This document shows positions 44,434 through 56,556 of a DNA stretch of 64,000 nt, piece by piece (the stretch's first letter is position 1; each line of letters opens with the position of its first letter). The position numbers and the translations under genes are program-made. Source of the stretch: Prinsepia uniflora. Its lineage: Eukaryota; Streptophyta; Magnoliopsida; Rosales; Rosaceae. The DNA lies in contig CM064867.1 of assembly GCA_032719365.1 (NCBI GenBank), forward strand, positions 56,360,601 through 56,424,600, in the 5' to 3' direction. The notes beneath the pieces were generated by a model. That model ran no database searches. It saw nothing but the letters and a program-made list of their open reading frames with translations, and was not told the origin of the DNA.

Positions 44434-47080
44434 TGACAGGACCCGCCCCGATCCCACGGGGACCACGAGGGAACGTGCCCTGCTCCCGTCTGACACCCAA
44501 ATTAACATACCAATTCTAACCTCAAACGTTCAAATGCATAAATAACCAAATTAAAGTTTTACATCAAATCCGAAATAAACAGATGTCAGACAAGGGATGA
44601 AATCCAAAATTACAAGTTGCGAGCACGACTCTAAAATAAACCTGCGGGTAAACCACCCAACAGGGGTTCAGGTACGCAGAAGTACATCTATGCCTCAGCC
44701 TCAGGGTCCTCCTCTACCTCAGTAGCACAGCCTGGAGGGGTTACCAAAACATTAAGGGTGAGTGTGCCGAAACTCAAGTTTATAAAACCGTTCAATAAGT
44801 AAAACATATAATTTACCCCTCCGTTTTCCAAACATGCATGCATCAGAATTTTAAACCATAAATCATATAATATGAACCATAAGGCATGTAATAAAACCAT
44901 AAACATAATTTTAGCCACTACACTATACACTCCAATCCTGACATCCCCGATGTCTGACGTCCCTGACATCCAATAAGGTCACAGTCTCAAGGCTACGCGT
45001 GCCACTCGGAGTCTCAATCTCGAATCCAATCCCCGAACCCTGTCCGGGTACGACATATCAAATGCCTAGCGTCCTAGACGCTCGACGTCCCTGACGTCAA
45101 AAAAGCAATCCTGCTCCTGAGTCATTTTACGGTCCGGTTCCTCCGTAGAATTACCCTTCGCAGACAATGCGCCATGACCACTCCGGGGTACCACATCCGG
45201 AGGAGACAGTATCACGAGAATGGATCTATACAGTGCAGTACCAAATACATTTTATTGATATCCACATGTAAAACATATATACGTAGATAAAATCCAAACC
45301 AATCTTTAATTTTCATCAAACGGGTCTCAAACCCAAATACCGTGAAACGTGCCATAACCATGATTTCAATATCATCAAAACCGTTTCATGATTTCAGCAT
45401 GTGAATATAAGTAAATCATAAAACATTTAAGCATGCAAGGTTTTAATGAAATCGGGCCCACTCACAGTACGATCCAGCGGTGAACCTGCGCGTACGAACT
45501 TGTACCGAGATTATCGTACAATTCCTGTCAGTTTAAATCACACGTAAGGGTCACTATTAGTCTTACACATTTATCCAAAAGGTCTGAAACAAAAATCGGC
45601 ACGGGGAAACCGTCCAATACGTTTCCCGAGACAACCGGCCCTAAACTGACCCTCCCAACTATCTCAGATCAACATGGTTAATTCATCAAAAATGTTCAGA
45701 ATGATGAGAGGAACAAAAGTCATGTTGATCGTGATCGGAGATAAGGTTCAACGCGCCCTCACGCGCCGCCCAAAGTGGCTGCGCGTGAAAGACACGCGCC
45801 TGACACTGTAGCTACAGTGTCACCACCTTCACTCGTTTGTCTGTAATACGGGCCTGCCACCCGCAGCTTGACCCGGTTAATTGACCCTCAATTTCCACTC
45901 GATTTCACTCGTATTTGATCCTAACATGTTCATTAACTATCCAATTTAGGTTCTGAGACACTAATCAGCCTCGACAAGTCCCCAATCGACCCATCGACCC
46001 GTGATCAACCAAACGGGTCAATCACAAGAACTCCCTGGTTTCAAACCCATTCTCCAATTAACTTCACAGGAAGCATAATAGGATCAAAACGAACTAAAAT
46101 GAATGATCAATTGTGTCTGAAAATACCTGAAGGTTGTCGTCCCAAGCTCTGCAATTTCTCTGAAAACGGCAGCCTCTGTCCCAGCTCAACCGTGGCTGGT
46201 TCCCCTCGATTTTGATGTGGTTGAGTTCCAAATACTCCCAGAAGACTAAACCAGGCCTTGGTTTGGTTCAACAGTCACCAAAAATTGAAAACCCGATTTC
46301 CCTCCAATTTTTCCCGAAATGGTTTCTCTCTAGTTCCTCACCTATTCTCAGTTCTTTCAACGGCAGAGTGAAACTCATTCAATTCCTAATCAGTTTTAAA
46401 CAACTTAAGCCGTCCCAGAGGCTCGTGGAAGTTCAATCTATCCACTGAGATTTGTTCCTCGAAAAAGCTTCGATCGAATTAAACTATGTAGCCTTTGCTG
46501 GGTGGATGAATCAGTCCACGTTCTAAAGCATTAGACATCCCTTTCTTTCCAGCACACACTTGCATAAACAATTGCACACTGAACCACCGCACATGGTGGT
46601 GACGCCTATGGTCCCCTGCGGTTGCTACAGTAACCGGGGGTTAAATGACCAAAATGCCCATGGTTCAATAATTACCAAACTGCCCTTCACTTTCTAGACC
46701 CGTAACTCAGCCATACGAAGTCCGATTTCGGCGTGCCGCCTGTCTACGGACTCAGGGCGTCGAGACCTACCTAACGGTCCTTGAGTCATGTGAAAATTAG
46801 TTGCCAAACGAAAAGTCAACATTTTCGCCCCTAAAGTCCAAATTACGGTAATGCCCCTGAACTTCCGATAGTCATAACTTTTTCCCTGAACGTCCGAATT
46901 GGACGTGCCACCTGTCTATGGACTCGTGACGTTCCGAACTATGTCACTGTCATTGGTCAAAGTCCATTTGACCCTCAAATCAAAAAGTCAACAATTTGGC
47001 CATAACAATCACAAGGGTAAAAACATCAATTCATACATTAAATTACATTATTATAATCCTCGAATTTCCGGCGTGTTACA
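44434..47080 (-). repeat. 3' LTR of the Tekay-like element
   Basis: 2647 bp, read on the minus strand from TGTAACACGCCGG at 47080 to CTGTCA at 44434. It differs from the 5' LTR by scattered substitutions, a few percent by eye, with no net length change. Boxes CGTGCCGCCTGTCTAC at 46732 and CGTGCCACCTGTCTAT at 46904 are 172 bp apart. Lacks the 26-bp palindrome found in other LTRs here. Confidence 0.95.
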
Positions 47081-47093
47081 ACCTTCCCCCTTT
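47081..47093 (-). promoter_or_regulatory. Polypurine tract
   Basis: AAAGGGGGAAGGT on the minus strand directly abuts the 3' LTR; it primes plus-strand DNA synthesis in Ty3 elements. Confidence 0.9.
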
Positions 47094-47114
47094 AAGAAAT
47101 TTCGTCCCGAAATT

Positions 47115-47474
47115 TCAAAGAAACAAATAAGGAAATTGCTCTCGCATCTGAGCCTCGGGCTCCCATGTGGCTTCTTCTACATTCTGGTTTTTCCAGAGAA
47201 TCTTCACGAGAGGGATAGTCTTCCGACGTAGTACCTTGTCCTTCCGATCCAAAATCTACACTGGTTGTTCCTCAAAGCTCAAATCCTCTCGGAGTTCGAT
47301 AGGTTGTTCCTCCAGTACATGAGAAGCATCATGTACGTACTTCCGTAGCATCGATATGTGGAAAACATCGTGAACTTTAGAAAGTTTTGGAGGTAGTACC
47401 AATCTGTATACAACCCTGCCAATCCTCTCCACGATCTCATAAGGTCCAATAAAACGCGGACTTAGTTTCCCCCG
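47115..47474 (-). pseudogene. Integrase C-terminus and chromodomain-like tail
   Basis: In the same frame as the rest of pol: a GPY/F-type module (LSPRFIGPYEIVERIG), a KVHDVFHISMLRKYV stretch, then a tail with ILDRKDKVLRRKTIPLVKIL and EEATWEPE, the group II chromodomain form of Tekay/Del elements. Stop codons interrupt it at 47475-47477 (TGA, before RGKLSP) and 47256-47258 (TAG, before ILDRK). It ends at TGA 47115-47117. Confidence 0.85.
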
Positions 47475-47477
47475 TCA

Positions 47478-48155
47478 ACCAAAACGGATAATCCCTTTCC
47501 ACGGAGATAACTTCAGGAAGACAAAATCTCCCACTTCAAATTCCAAGTCTCGAATCCGTCGATCGGCATAACTCTTCTGGCGATCCTGTGCCGCCTTCAA
47601 TCTTTCCTTGATAACCCGAACAGTTTCCTGGGTTAAGTCCATCAATTCTGGCCCTACGGCCGCTCGCTCCCCTATCTCCATCCAGCAGATAGGTGTCCTG
47701 CACTGTCGACCATACAGTGCCTCATAGGGTGTCATCCCGATACTTGCCTGATAGCTGTTGTTGTAAGCGAATTCCATCAATGGCAAATGAGTATCCCATG
47801 AATCCTGAAACTGTAGTACACAAGACCTCATCATGTCCTCCAGGGTCTGAATGGTCCTTTCAGACTGTCCATCGGTCTGTGGATGAAAAGCAGTACTGAA
47901 AAGTAGGGTTGTCCCCAAAGTAGTTTGCAAACTCTGCCAGAACCTGGAAGTGAAACGCGGATCACGATCGGACACGATCGATTCCGGTGTACCATGCAAT
48001 CGTATGATTTCCTTTACAAACAATTGAGCCAGTCGGTTAGGTTTATAAGTCTCCTGAACTGGCAGAAAATGGGCTGACTTGGTTAACCGGTCCACAATCA
48101 CCCATACTTCGTCAACTCCACTCTGAGTCCTTGGTAACTTAAAGACGAAGTCCAT
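47478..48155 (-). pseudogene. Integrase catalytic core
   Basis: Carries the D-D-35-E acidic residues: Asp in VIVDRLTKSAHFLP, Asp in SIVSDRDPRFTSRFW and Glu in HPQTDGQSERTIQTLEDMM, plus NNSYQASIGMTPYEALYGR. A TAG at 48168-48170 separates it from the integrase N-terminus at a conserved Trp position, and TGA 47475 ends it before the GPY/F module. All three catalytic residues are intact. Confidence 0.9.
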
Positions 48156-48170
48156 GGTGATGTGATCCTA

Positions 48171-49286
48171 CTTCCACTCGGGAATCGGAAGTGGCTGCAT
48201 AGCCCCATAAGGTCTCTGCCGTTCCGCCTTAACCTGCTGACAGGTTAAGCATTTGCTTACGAACTCCGCAATGTCCTTCTTCATTCCTGGCCACCAATAA
48301 TGGTTCCGGAGGGTACGGTACATCTTTGTACCTCCCGAATGCATAGCATAAGCCGAACTATGGGCCTCCTCCAGAATCTCGGCCCGTAACTCTGCCACTA
48401 CAGGTACACACAAACGGCCCAATTTCACAAGTGCTCCATCATCCTGGATGGTAAAATCCTGTCTCCCATCTGCATCGACCTCAATCCTGTAAATACAGAG
48501 TATCGGATCCTGAAGTTGTGCTTCGATGATCCGATCAATCAGCACTGGTCGTACATGAAAGCTGGCCAACAAAGCTCCATGCTCATCCGTATCCAAGATA
48601 ACTTCCGCCTTCCGGAGTTTCACCTTCCTGCTGAGTGCATCTGCCACCACATTGGCCTTAGCCGGATGGTACTCAATCGTACAGTCATAATCCTTCAGCA
48701 GCTCTAACCATCTCCGTTGTCTCATGTTAAGCTCCTTCTGATTGAATAGGTACTTTAGGCTCTGGTGGTCGGTGTATATCCGGCACGTTGCGCCAAAAAG
48801 GTAATGTCTCCAGATTTTTAGGGCATGAACCACCGCTGCCAACTCCAAATCATGGGTAGGGTAGTTCAACTCATGAGTCTTTAGCTGCCGGGATGCGTAG
48901 GCGATAACCTTGCCAGTCTGTATCAAGACGCAGCCCAAACCTTGTAGTGATGCGTCACTAAAGACCAAGAATTCTCCACTGTCATCCGGCAATGCAAGGA
49001 CAGGTGCAGTGGTCAATCGATCCTTCAACTCTTGAAAACTCCGATCACACTGCTCGTCCCAAATAAACTTTACTCCCTTCCGAGTCAATCGAGTTAATGG
49101 TGCAGCAATTTTGGAGAAACCCTCCACAAACCTCTGGTAGTAACCTGCTAACCCGACAAAACTCCGCACCTCCGTTACCGTGGTCGGTCTAGCCCAGTTA
49201 GTCACCGCCTCTGTTTTCTGGGGATCCACGCTAATCCCATCCGTTGATATCACATGTCCCAAAATACCAATACTGCTCAGCCAAAA
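48171..49286 (-). pseudogene. RNase H and integrase N-terminal zinc domain
   Basis: RNase H residues are visible in FSDASLQGLGCVLIQ, HDLELAAVVHALKIWRHYL and YTDHQSLKYLF, followed by ADALSR. The integrase HHCC zinc finger is seen as HSSAYAMHSGGT ... CLTCQQVKAERQRP. The frame is bounded by TAG at 49287 (after KQSKC) and TAG at 48168. Confidence 0.9.
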
Positions 49287-49289
49287 CTA

Positions 49290-49847
49290 ACACTTGCTCT
49301 GTTTGGCGTACAACTGTTCTTGTCTTAGTTTCTCCAACACCAACCGTAGATGTTCCTCATGTGCTCGGGCACTCCTTGAGTATACCAAGATATCATCGAT
49401 GAACACAATCGCGAATTTATCCAAGTAGGGTTGGAAGACCTGGTTCATCAGATCCATGAATGCTGCTGGAGCATTCGTCAAGCCGAAAGGCATCACAAGG
49501 AACTCGTAGTGTCCGTAACGGGTTCGAAAAGCAGTTTTCGGAATATCCTCCTCCGAAATCCTCAATTGGTGATACCCAAACCACAAATCAATCTTCGAAA
49601 AGCACTGTGCTCCTCACAACTGGTCAAAAAGGTCATTGATCTTGGGTAGAGGATACTGGTTCCTTAGTGTCACCTTGTTGAGTTGTCGATAGTCAATACA
49701 CAAACGGAGACTCCCTTCCTTCTTCTTTACGAACAACACCGGTGCTCCCCATGGTGAAGTACTTGGTCGGACGTATCCCAAATCCACCAACTCCTGCAAT
49801 TGAGTTTTGAGTTCTGGTAACTCGGCCGACGCCATCCGGTATGGTGC
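49290..49847 (-). pseudogene. Reverse transcriptase
   Basis: Motifs in order: LRLCIDYRQLNKVT, KIDLWFGYHQLRI, TRYGHYEFLVMPFGLTNAPA and the catalytic FIDDILVYS box. A TGA at 49614 interrupts after FDQL. In KIDLWFGYHQL, family members usually have Arg-Ser where this has Trp-Phe; both changes fit C to T transitions. The catalytic Asp pair is intact. Confidence 0.92.
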
Positions 49848-49850
49848 CTA

Positions 49851-50477
49851 GGATATAGGTCGGGTACCGGGGAGTAGTTCAATTGTAAACTCGATCTCCC
49901 GCGATGGTGGTAATCCAGGTAAGTCTTCCGAGAACACATCCGGAAACTCACGTACCACCGGTATCTCGTCGATACCCGGAGTATCAACCTCCTCCGACAC
50001 GACATGCGCCAGATAACCATGGCATCCCTTCCGTAGAAGTTTGGTAGCAGTAAGTGAAGAAATCACTTCAGGAGGCGAACCGTCACGCTCCCTCTGAAAG
50101 ATAACCTCCGGCAAACCCGGGCTCCGCAGAATCACTTGCCTACTACAACAATCGATGAGTGACCCATGCTCCGATAACCAATCCATCCCCAAAATTACAT
50201 CGAAGTCGTGGATATCCAGAATAATCAAGTCCGCTGGCAAATCCACGTCCTCAATTCTCACCGGGCACCTCCGAATCACCTGATTCACAAGGTACACGAT
50301 GCCCATCGGGGTGCCAACACCCATCTCGCAATCCAAGGCTAATACCACACAATCAAGCATACCAGCACAACTCCTCGATATAAAAGAATGTGTAGCCCCC
50401 GCATCCATCAATACACGTACAAGAAAGGTTGAGATATGTAGTGTACCTGTAACCACGCCTGGGGCAGTCCTCGCCTG
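49851..50477 (-). pseudogene. Aspartic protease
   Basis: VRVLMDAGATHSFISRS is the active-site flap region; D-A-G replaces the commoner D-S-G or D-T-G. Also FDVILGMDWLSEHG, the second conserved motif of plant Ty3 proteases. TAG at 50478-50480 precedes it and TAG at 49848-49850 ends it before APYRM. The pol frame (codons starting at coordinates divisible by 3) continues uninterrupted by indels from here to 47115. Confidence 0.88.
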
Positions 50478-50529
50478 CTACTGGGTCATTGCAAACACCT
50501 GGGCCCTAGGCCCTCCATTCCGTCTGCGC

Positions 50530-51508
50530 CACGCCTAGCACCACGGTCACCTCCCTGACCTCGACCTCCATTAGCGTGGGAAGCCGTGCTCTGCACCACA
50601 CTAGAGCCCCCAGCGTCGTTGCTCTTGGACAACAGCGGGCAATCACAGGCATAGTGGCCCTCTTCTCCGCAAGCAAAACAGGTTACTGGCCTCGGCCTGT
50701 CCGAATGCCCACCAGAAGCACCGTTCCAAGATGAACGCTGCCCAGAGTTGTATCCAGATCCTCTGCCCTAAGAGCCTCCACGTCGACCTGGCCAGCCACG
50801 ACCCTTGAAGGATGAGGGTGCTCCCCTGTAGCCTCCTCCCTTGTTGTTCTTCTGGCCTGTTGGCCCACGTTGTGGGCGATCCTGACGTCGCCCCTCGCCC
50901 GAAGGCTGTCGTGTCTGGTGTGCGCCCAGACTAGCCTCGACACGCACCGCAGCGTCGACCATATCTCTCAGAGAAGCATGAGTAGCAGCAGTCACACTTG
51001 TCCGGATCTCCCCTCGGAGTCCAAGCTTAAACCTTTGGCATTTGTCCTCCTCCGTGCTCACGAATGATGCAGCGAACCGGGAAAGTTTCCCAAAAGTCTG
51101 CTGGTAGTCCGCAATGGACATATCCCCCTGCTCCAGCCGCAGGAACTCTGCCTCCCGTGCCGCGCGAAACGATCGCGGGTAGTACTGGTCCAGAAATCGG
51201 GAACGGAAAACTTCCCAAGTAGTGGTATGGACAGACCATCCAGCCATTTCAAGGTCGTGCCACCACTGGTAGGCTCCTCCTTCCAGTAAGAAGGCAGCCA
51301 AGGTCACCCGTTCGCCCGGAGGGCAGTGCATCACCGTGAAGATCCTTTCCCATTTGGTGATCCAATCATGAGCATCTTCGGGGTTTGATCCCCCGCTGAA
51401 AGGAGTGGCTCCTAAACGTTGAGCCCGCTCAATGCTTGCGCATTCCATTTCCCTTTCCAGATCCTCGTCAGTTCGTGTATGAGGAATCCTCCTTGGAGGC
51501 ATAACCAA
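50530..51508 (-). pseudogene. Gag polyprotein with zinc knuckle
   Basis: The open part (51508-50768) encodes 246 residues: a retrotransposon gag domain (NPEDAHDWITKWERIF, WWHDLEMAG, FLDQYYPRSFRAAREAEFL, RFAASFVSTEEDKCQRFKLG), then an Arg/Gly-rich region. A TAG at 50768-50770 stops it; beyond it the same frame holds a CX2CX4HX4C zinc knuckle at 50639-50680 (CFACGEEGHYACDC). Between the knuckle and the protease the frame must change by one base, near 50500-50530. Start at the ATG giving MVMPPRR. Confidence 0.9.
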
Positions 51509-51600
51509 CTGTCAAGAGGCATAGATCAGTTGACGTTATTCTTAAACTCGAAAAGTAAATAGTACTAATCGCTAGTCTAGCATGCTGACCACAACCTAGT

Positions 51601-51612
51601 GCTCTGATACCA
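51601..51612 (-). promoter_or_regulatory. Primer binding site, tRNA-iMet
   Basis: TGGTATCAGAGC on the minus strand, three bases (GCT) after the 5' LTR end; an exact match to the usual site for initiator methionine tRNA. Confidence 0.95.
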
Positions 51613-51615
51613 AGC

Positions 51616-54262
51616 TGACAGGACCCGCCCCGATCCCACGGGGACCACGAGGGGACGTGCCCTGCTCCCGTCTGACACCCAAATTAACATACCAATTCTA
51701 ACCTCAAACGTTCAAATGCATAAATAACCAAATTAAAGTTTTACATCAAATCCGAAATAAACAGATGTCAGACAAGGGATGAAATCCAAAATTACAAGTT
51801 GCGAGCACGACTCTAAAATAAACCTGCGGGTAAACCACCCAACAGGGGTTCAGGTACGCAGAAGTACATCTATGCCTCAGCCTCAGGGTCCTCCTCTACC
51901 TCAGTAGCACAGCCTGGAGGGGTTACCAAAACATTAAGGGTGAGTGTGCCGAAACTCAAGTTTATAAAACCGTTCAATAAGTAAAACATATAATTTACCC
52001 CTCCGTTTTCCAAACATGCATGCATCAGAATTTTAAACCATAAATCATATAATATGAACCATAAGGCATGTAATAAAACCATAAACATAATTTTAGCCAC
52101 TGCACTATACACTCCAATCCTGACATCCCCGATGTCTGACGTCCCTGACGTCCAATAAGGTCACAGTCTCAAGGCTACGCGTGCCACTCGGAGTCTCAAT
52201 CCCGAATCCAATCCCCGAAGCCTGTCCGGGTAAGGCATCTCAAATGCCTAGCGTCCTAGACGCTCGACGTCCCTGACGTCAAATAAGCAATCCTACTCCT
52301 GAGTCATTTTACGGTCCGGTTCCTCTGTAGAATGACCCCTCGCAGACAATGCGCCATAACCACTTCGGGGTACCACATCTGGAGGAGACAGTATCATGAG
52401 AATGGATCTATACAGTGCAGTACCAAATACATTTTATTGATATGCACATGCAAAACATATATACGTAGATAAAATCCAAACCAATCTTTAAGTTTCATCA
52501 AACGGGTCTCAAACCCAAATACCGTGAAACGTGCCATAACCATGATTTCAATATCATCAAAACCGTTTCATGATTTCAGCATGTGAATATAAGTAAATCA
52601 GAAAACATTTAAGCATGCAAGGTTTCAATGAAATCGGGCCCACTCACAGTACGATCCCGCGGTGAACCTGCGCGTACGAACTTGTACCGGGATTATCGTA
52701 CAATTCCTGTCAGTCCAAATCACACGTAAGGGTCACTATTAGTCTTACACATTTATCCAAAAGGTCTGAAACAGAAACCGGCACGGGGAAACCGTCCAAT
52801 ACGTTTCCCGAGAAAACCGGCCCTAAACTGACCCTCCCAACTATCTCAGATCAACATGGTTAATTCATCAAAAATGTTCAGAATGATGAGAGGAACAAAA
52901 GTCATGTTGATCGTGATCAGAGATAAGGTTCAACGCGCCCTCACGTGCAGCCCAAAGTGGCTGCGCGTGAAAGTCACGCGCCTGACACTGTAGCTACAGT
53001 GTCACCACCTTCACCCGTTTGTCTGTAATACGGGCCTGCCACCCGCGGCTTGACCCGGTTAATTGACCCTCAATTTCCACTCGATTTCACTCGTATTTGA
53101 TCCTAACATGTTCATTAAATATCCAATTTAGGTTCTGAGACACTAATCAGCCTCGACAAGTCCCCAATCGACCCATCGACCCGTGATCAACCAAACGGGT
53201 CAATCACAAGAACTCACTGGTTTCAAACCCATTCTCCAATTAACTTCACAGGAAGCATAATAGGATCAAAACGAACTAAAATGAATGATCAATTGTGCCT
53301 GAAAGTACCCGAAGTTTGTCGTCCCAAGCTCTACAATTTCTCTGAAAACGGCAGCCTCTGTCCCAACTCAACCTTGGCTGGTTCCCCTCGATTTTGATGT
53401 GGTTGAGTTCCAAATACTCCCAGAAGACTAAACCAGGCCTTGGTTTGGTCCAACAGTCACCAGAAATTGAAAACCCAATTTCCCTCCAAATTTTCCCGAA
53501 ATGGTTTCTCTCTGGTTCCTCACCTATTCTCAGTTCTTTCAACGGCAGAGTGAAACTCATTCAATTCCTAATCAGTTTTAAACAACTTAAGCCGTCCCAG
53601 AGGCTCGTGGAAGTTCAATCTATCCACTGATATTTGTTCCCCGAAAAAGCTTCGATCAAATTAAACTATGTAGCATTTGCTGGGTGGATGAATCAGTCCA
53701 CGTTCTAAAGCATTATACATCCCTTTCTTTCCAGCACACACTTGCATAAACAATTGCACACTAAACCACCGCACATGGTGGTTCCGCCCATGGTCCCCCG
53801 CGGTTGCTACAGTAACCAGGGGTAAAATGACCAAAATGCCCCTGGTTCAATAATTACCAAACTGCCCCTCACTTTCTAGACCCGTAATTCAGCCATACGA
53901 AGTCCGATTTCAGCGTGCCGCCTGTTTACGGACTCAGGGCGTCGAGACCTACCTAACGGTTCTTGAGTCATGTGAAAATTAGTTGCCAAACGAAAATTCA
54001 ACATTTTCGCCCATAAAGTCCAAATTACGGTAATGCCCCTGAACTTCCGATAGTCATAACTTTTTCCCTGAGCGTCCGAATTGGACGTGCCACCTGTCTA
54101 TGGACTCGTGACGTCCCGAACTACGTCACGGTCATTGGTCAAAGTCCATTTGACCCTCAACTCAAAAAGTCAACAATTTGGCTATACCAATCACAAGGGT
54201 AAAAACGTCAATTCATACATTAAATTACATTATTATAATCCTCGAATTTCCGGGGTGTTACA
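51616..54262 (-). repeat. 5' LTR of the Tekay-like element
   Basis: 2647 bp, read on the minus strand from TGTAACACCCCGG at 54262 to CTGTCA at 51616. Boxes at 53914 and 54086 are 172 bp apart. CGCGCCCTCACG(C/T)GC-type tracts near 52935 are conserved with other LTRs. Confidence 0.95.
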
Positions 54263-54267
54263 CCACC

Positions 54268-56543
54268 CAAGTCAATGTCTGTAGATCAATGACCCTCCCT
54301 GGAGGTTACAAACCATGCCCATCCTGAGAGTAAGGAACCCAACTGGGGGACGACTCCACTTAGTCAGTGCTATGTGACTGCTCCGGGGTCCACCCAGGCC
54401 AACGACCCTCCCCGGAGGAGACAATCATATATAAAGGATGGCATATGAAAAACCTTTCGAAATCATTCTTTAAACCTTTCAAGAATTCATGCCCGGCCCC
54501 CATAAGCCGTCATGAACTAGAAATCCATTTTGAGGGTTCATGCTGGTTCCCATAAACCGTCATGAACCATAAAAACCACTTGTGGGTCCCTGACCCGAAA
54601 TCACCATCGTAACACATAATTGGGCCCTAGGCCTGAATCCACATACAAATTGGACCTCAAGCCCGATTCGTAAACCAACTGGGCCTCATGCCCGATTTCG
54701 TAAATCAAATGGGTCTCATGCCCGATTCCATATTTCCAAATCCAAAACTGATTCAAGAACCAATTGGGCCTCCGGCCCCAGAATGTAACCAAAAGGGACA
54801 TTGAGTCCGAGGGTTTCCGAAACAAAGGGGTCTCGAACCCGTGTTTACCTTTTCAATTCCAAAACCATTTCATGAAATCATATCCAAAACCATAAGTACG
54901 GAAAATCAGTGTAAAACTGGAAAACCTCGATTTACGTGCAAGCACGTAAATCGCCTCGTAATGCGTGAATCATATAATTCACCAATTGACAAATCAATAT
55001 CATAGAATCACAATCATAATCCATATAAAACATTTATTCATGCATCACAATTTAGAAATCAAGGTCCACTCACAGACCGTCCTATGATGCTGCCTATGTT
55101 TGCGTGCCGTAAGCCTTACCGGGCAAATCGTCGTCGCCGGGACTCCCAAACCTGTCCAAATCAATCTATTGGGTTACTAAAAGCCTCATTAACCTCTCAT
55201 TGAAGTCCCATAATTTTCCCAAATTTTTAACTATTTTAAATCTCGAACCTAAACCTTCCGATGCCCCGAACATTATCGAGACGGTGTCCAATCGACACGA
55301 AACCAGTCCCAAAATGTTCGTTACATCGAATAGAAGATTTCACGTGTTGAAGACTTTCCCAAATTATAGGACACACGCCCATACGGGCCCCAAGAATCTC
55401 ACGCGCGGGCACTGTAATATCACCTTCAACCCGCAGTGAACCGGGTTCTCTGGTTCCTGGACCGGTCTGAACCGGCGTGACCGGTCCGCTAGTTTTCCTC
55501 CCCTATTTCGGTCTAATTCAAGCCCTAATTAATCCTATAATCTTCCTTACATCCATATGAATCTAAATATACAAATTAGAACATCAAAAACCCATAAAAA
55601 CCATTGAACTCGATTATCCTCCTCACGGTTCAAAAATCCAGTTTATCCCTCAGGCTTCCCCAGCCTCAAACCATTATCAAAGTCATCCTATTACCTTCCT
55701 AATAACACATTAAGCTCATTAAAATTGATTAAAACCATCCCTAATGATTAAACCAAAAGAAAATGGAAGATGAGGCAAAACCCATACGATGGTTTCTTCC
55801 TCGTCCACACCACCGTGGACGGTGGTTCAGGCTTCCAGCAGCCTCCTCAGTCCTCAGTCATCCTCTGCCTTCATCTCAGGGTGGATCAAATGGAATGGAA
55901 TGGTTTGGGTTGCACAGAGATGGAGGGATGAAATGAGATCGGGCTTTGGGTTTGAAATGAAGAAAATGGTCGATGCATGAATGTATATGGGTGGCCTGTG
56001 GATGGGTGACACTTGTCACTCATCCATTAGGTAGGGATTAAATATCTGGGGCCCACTAGAATCCAAAAGTTAAGTCATTTCGTAAAACGTGCAATAGTTC
56101 CCCGAAACCTCCGTGAACCGTAACTTCGATGTCGAACGTCCGTATTCGACGTGCCGCCTGTCTACGAATTCGTATCGTCCCGATTTACGTAACGGTCCTT
56201 AGCCCTCGGCCATCGGACCTCCTGGTCCAAAAGTCAACATTTCGTCTCTTTTAACCAAAATTACCAAAATGCCCTTGAACTTCCGAACGTCATAACTTCT
56301 TCCTCGAATGTCGGAATTGAACGTGCCACCTGTCTATGAACTCGTGACGTCCTAAATTACTTCACGGTTATCTGCCAAAGTTTGTTTGACCGCCAGAATG
56401 AAAAGTCAACGTTTTACCCACGCCTAGGGGCAAAACGGTCATTTTGCATCCTTCGTCCTATTTCGCCAAACTAATTACGGATTAACTTCACTAATCACGA
56501 TTAGTCACTAATCTAATCCTGGAATTCGGGACGGGTCGTTACA
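54268..56543 (-). repeat. Minus-strand LTR, segment 3 of 3
   Basis: Continues the LTR from 40716 after the CCACC duplication and ends GACGGGTCGTTACA. Contains the CGGGC-type array (54600-54840), palindrome 56000-56025 and boxes at 56150 and 56322 (172 bp apart). Matches 60200-61729 in the second copy except for a deletion there. Confidence 0.85.
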
Positions 56544-56556
56544 ACCTTCCCTCCTT
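56544..56556 (-). promoter_or_regulatory. Polypurine tract of the older minus-strand element
   Basis: AAGGAGGGAAGGT on the minus strand abuts the LTR that ends at 56543. The region TTCCCTCCTTAATTA is repeated about 60 bp further on, a small tandem duplication. Confidence 0.8.

Larger units (their letters stand above)
44434..54262 (-). mobile_element. Full-length Tekay/Del-type Ty3 chromovirus, 9829 bp, target duplication CCACC
   Basis: Two LTRs of exactly 2647 bp (44434-47080 and 51616-54262), TG...CA ends read on the minus strand, target duplication CCACC at 44429-44433 and 54263-54267, primer site next to the right LTR and polypurine tract next to the left one. Internal order on the minus strand: gag, zinc knuckle, protease, reverse transcriptase, RNase H, integrase, chromodomain-like tail. 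That order and the tail define a chromovirus; the long LTRs and tail wording suit the Tekay/Del clade. Eight in-frame stops and a gag-pol frame difference make it non-autonomous. The unoccupied target is seen near 60200-60220. Confidence 0.96.

Noticed and set aside
47693..51067. Plus-strand frames opposite gag and pol (62 to 79 codons)
   Set aside because: Antisense shadows of the minus-strand coding region.
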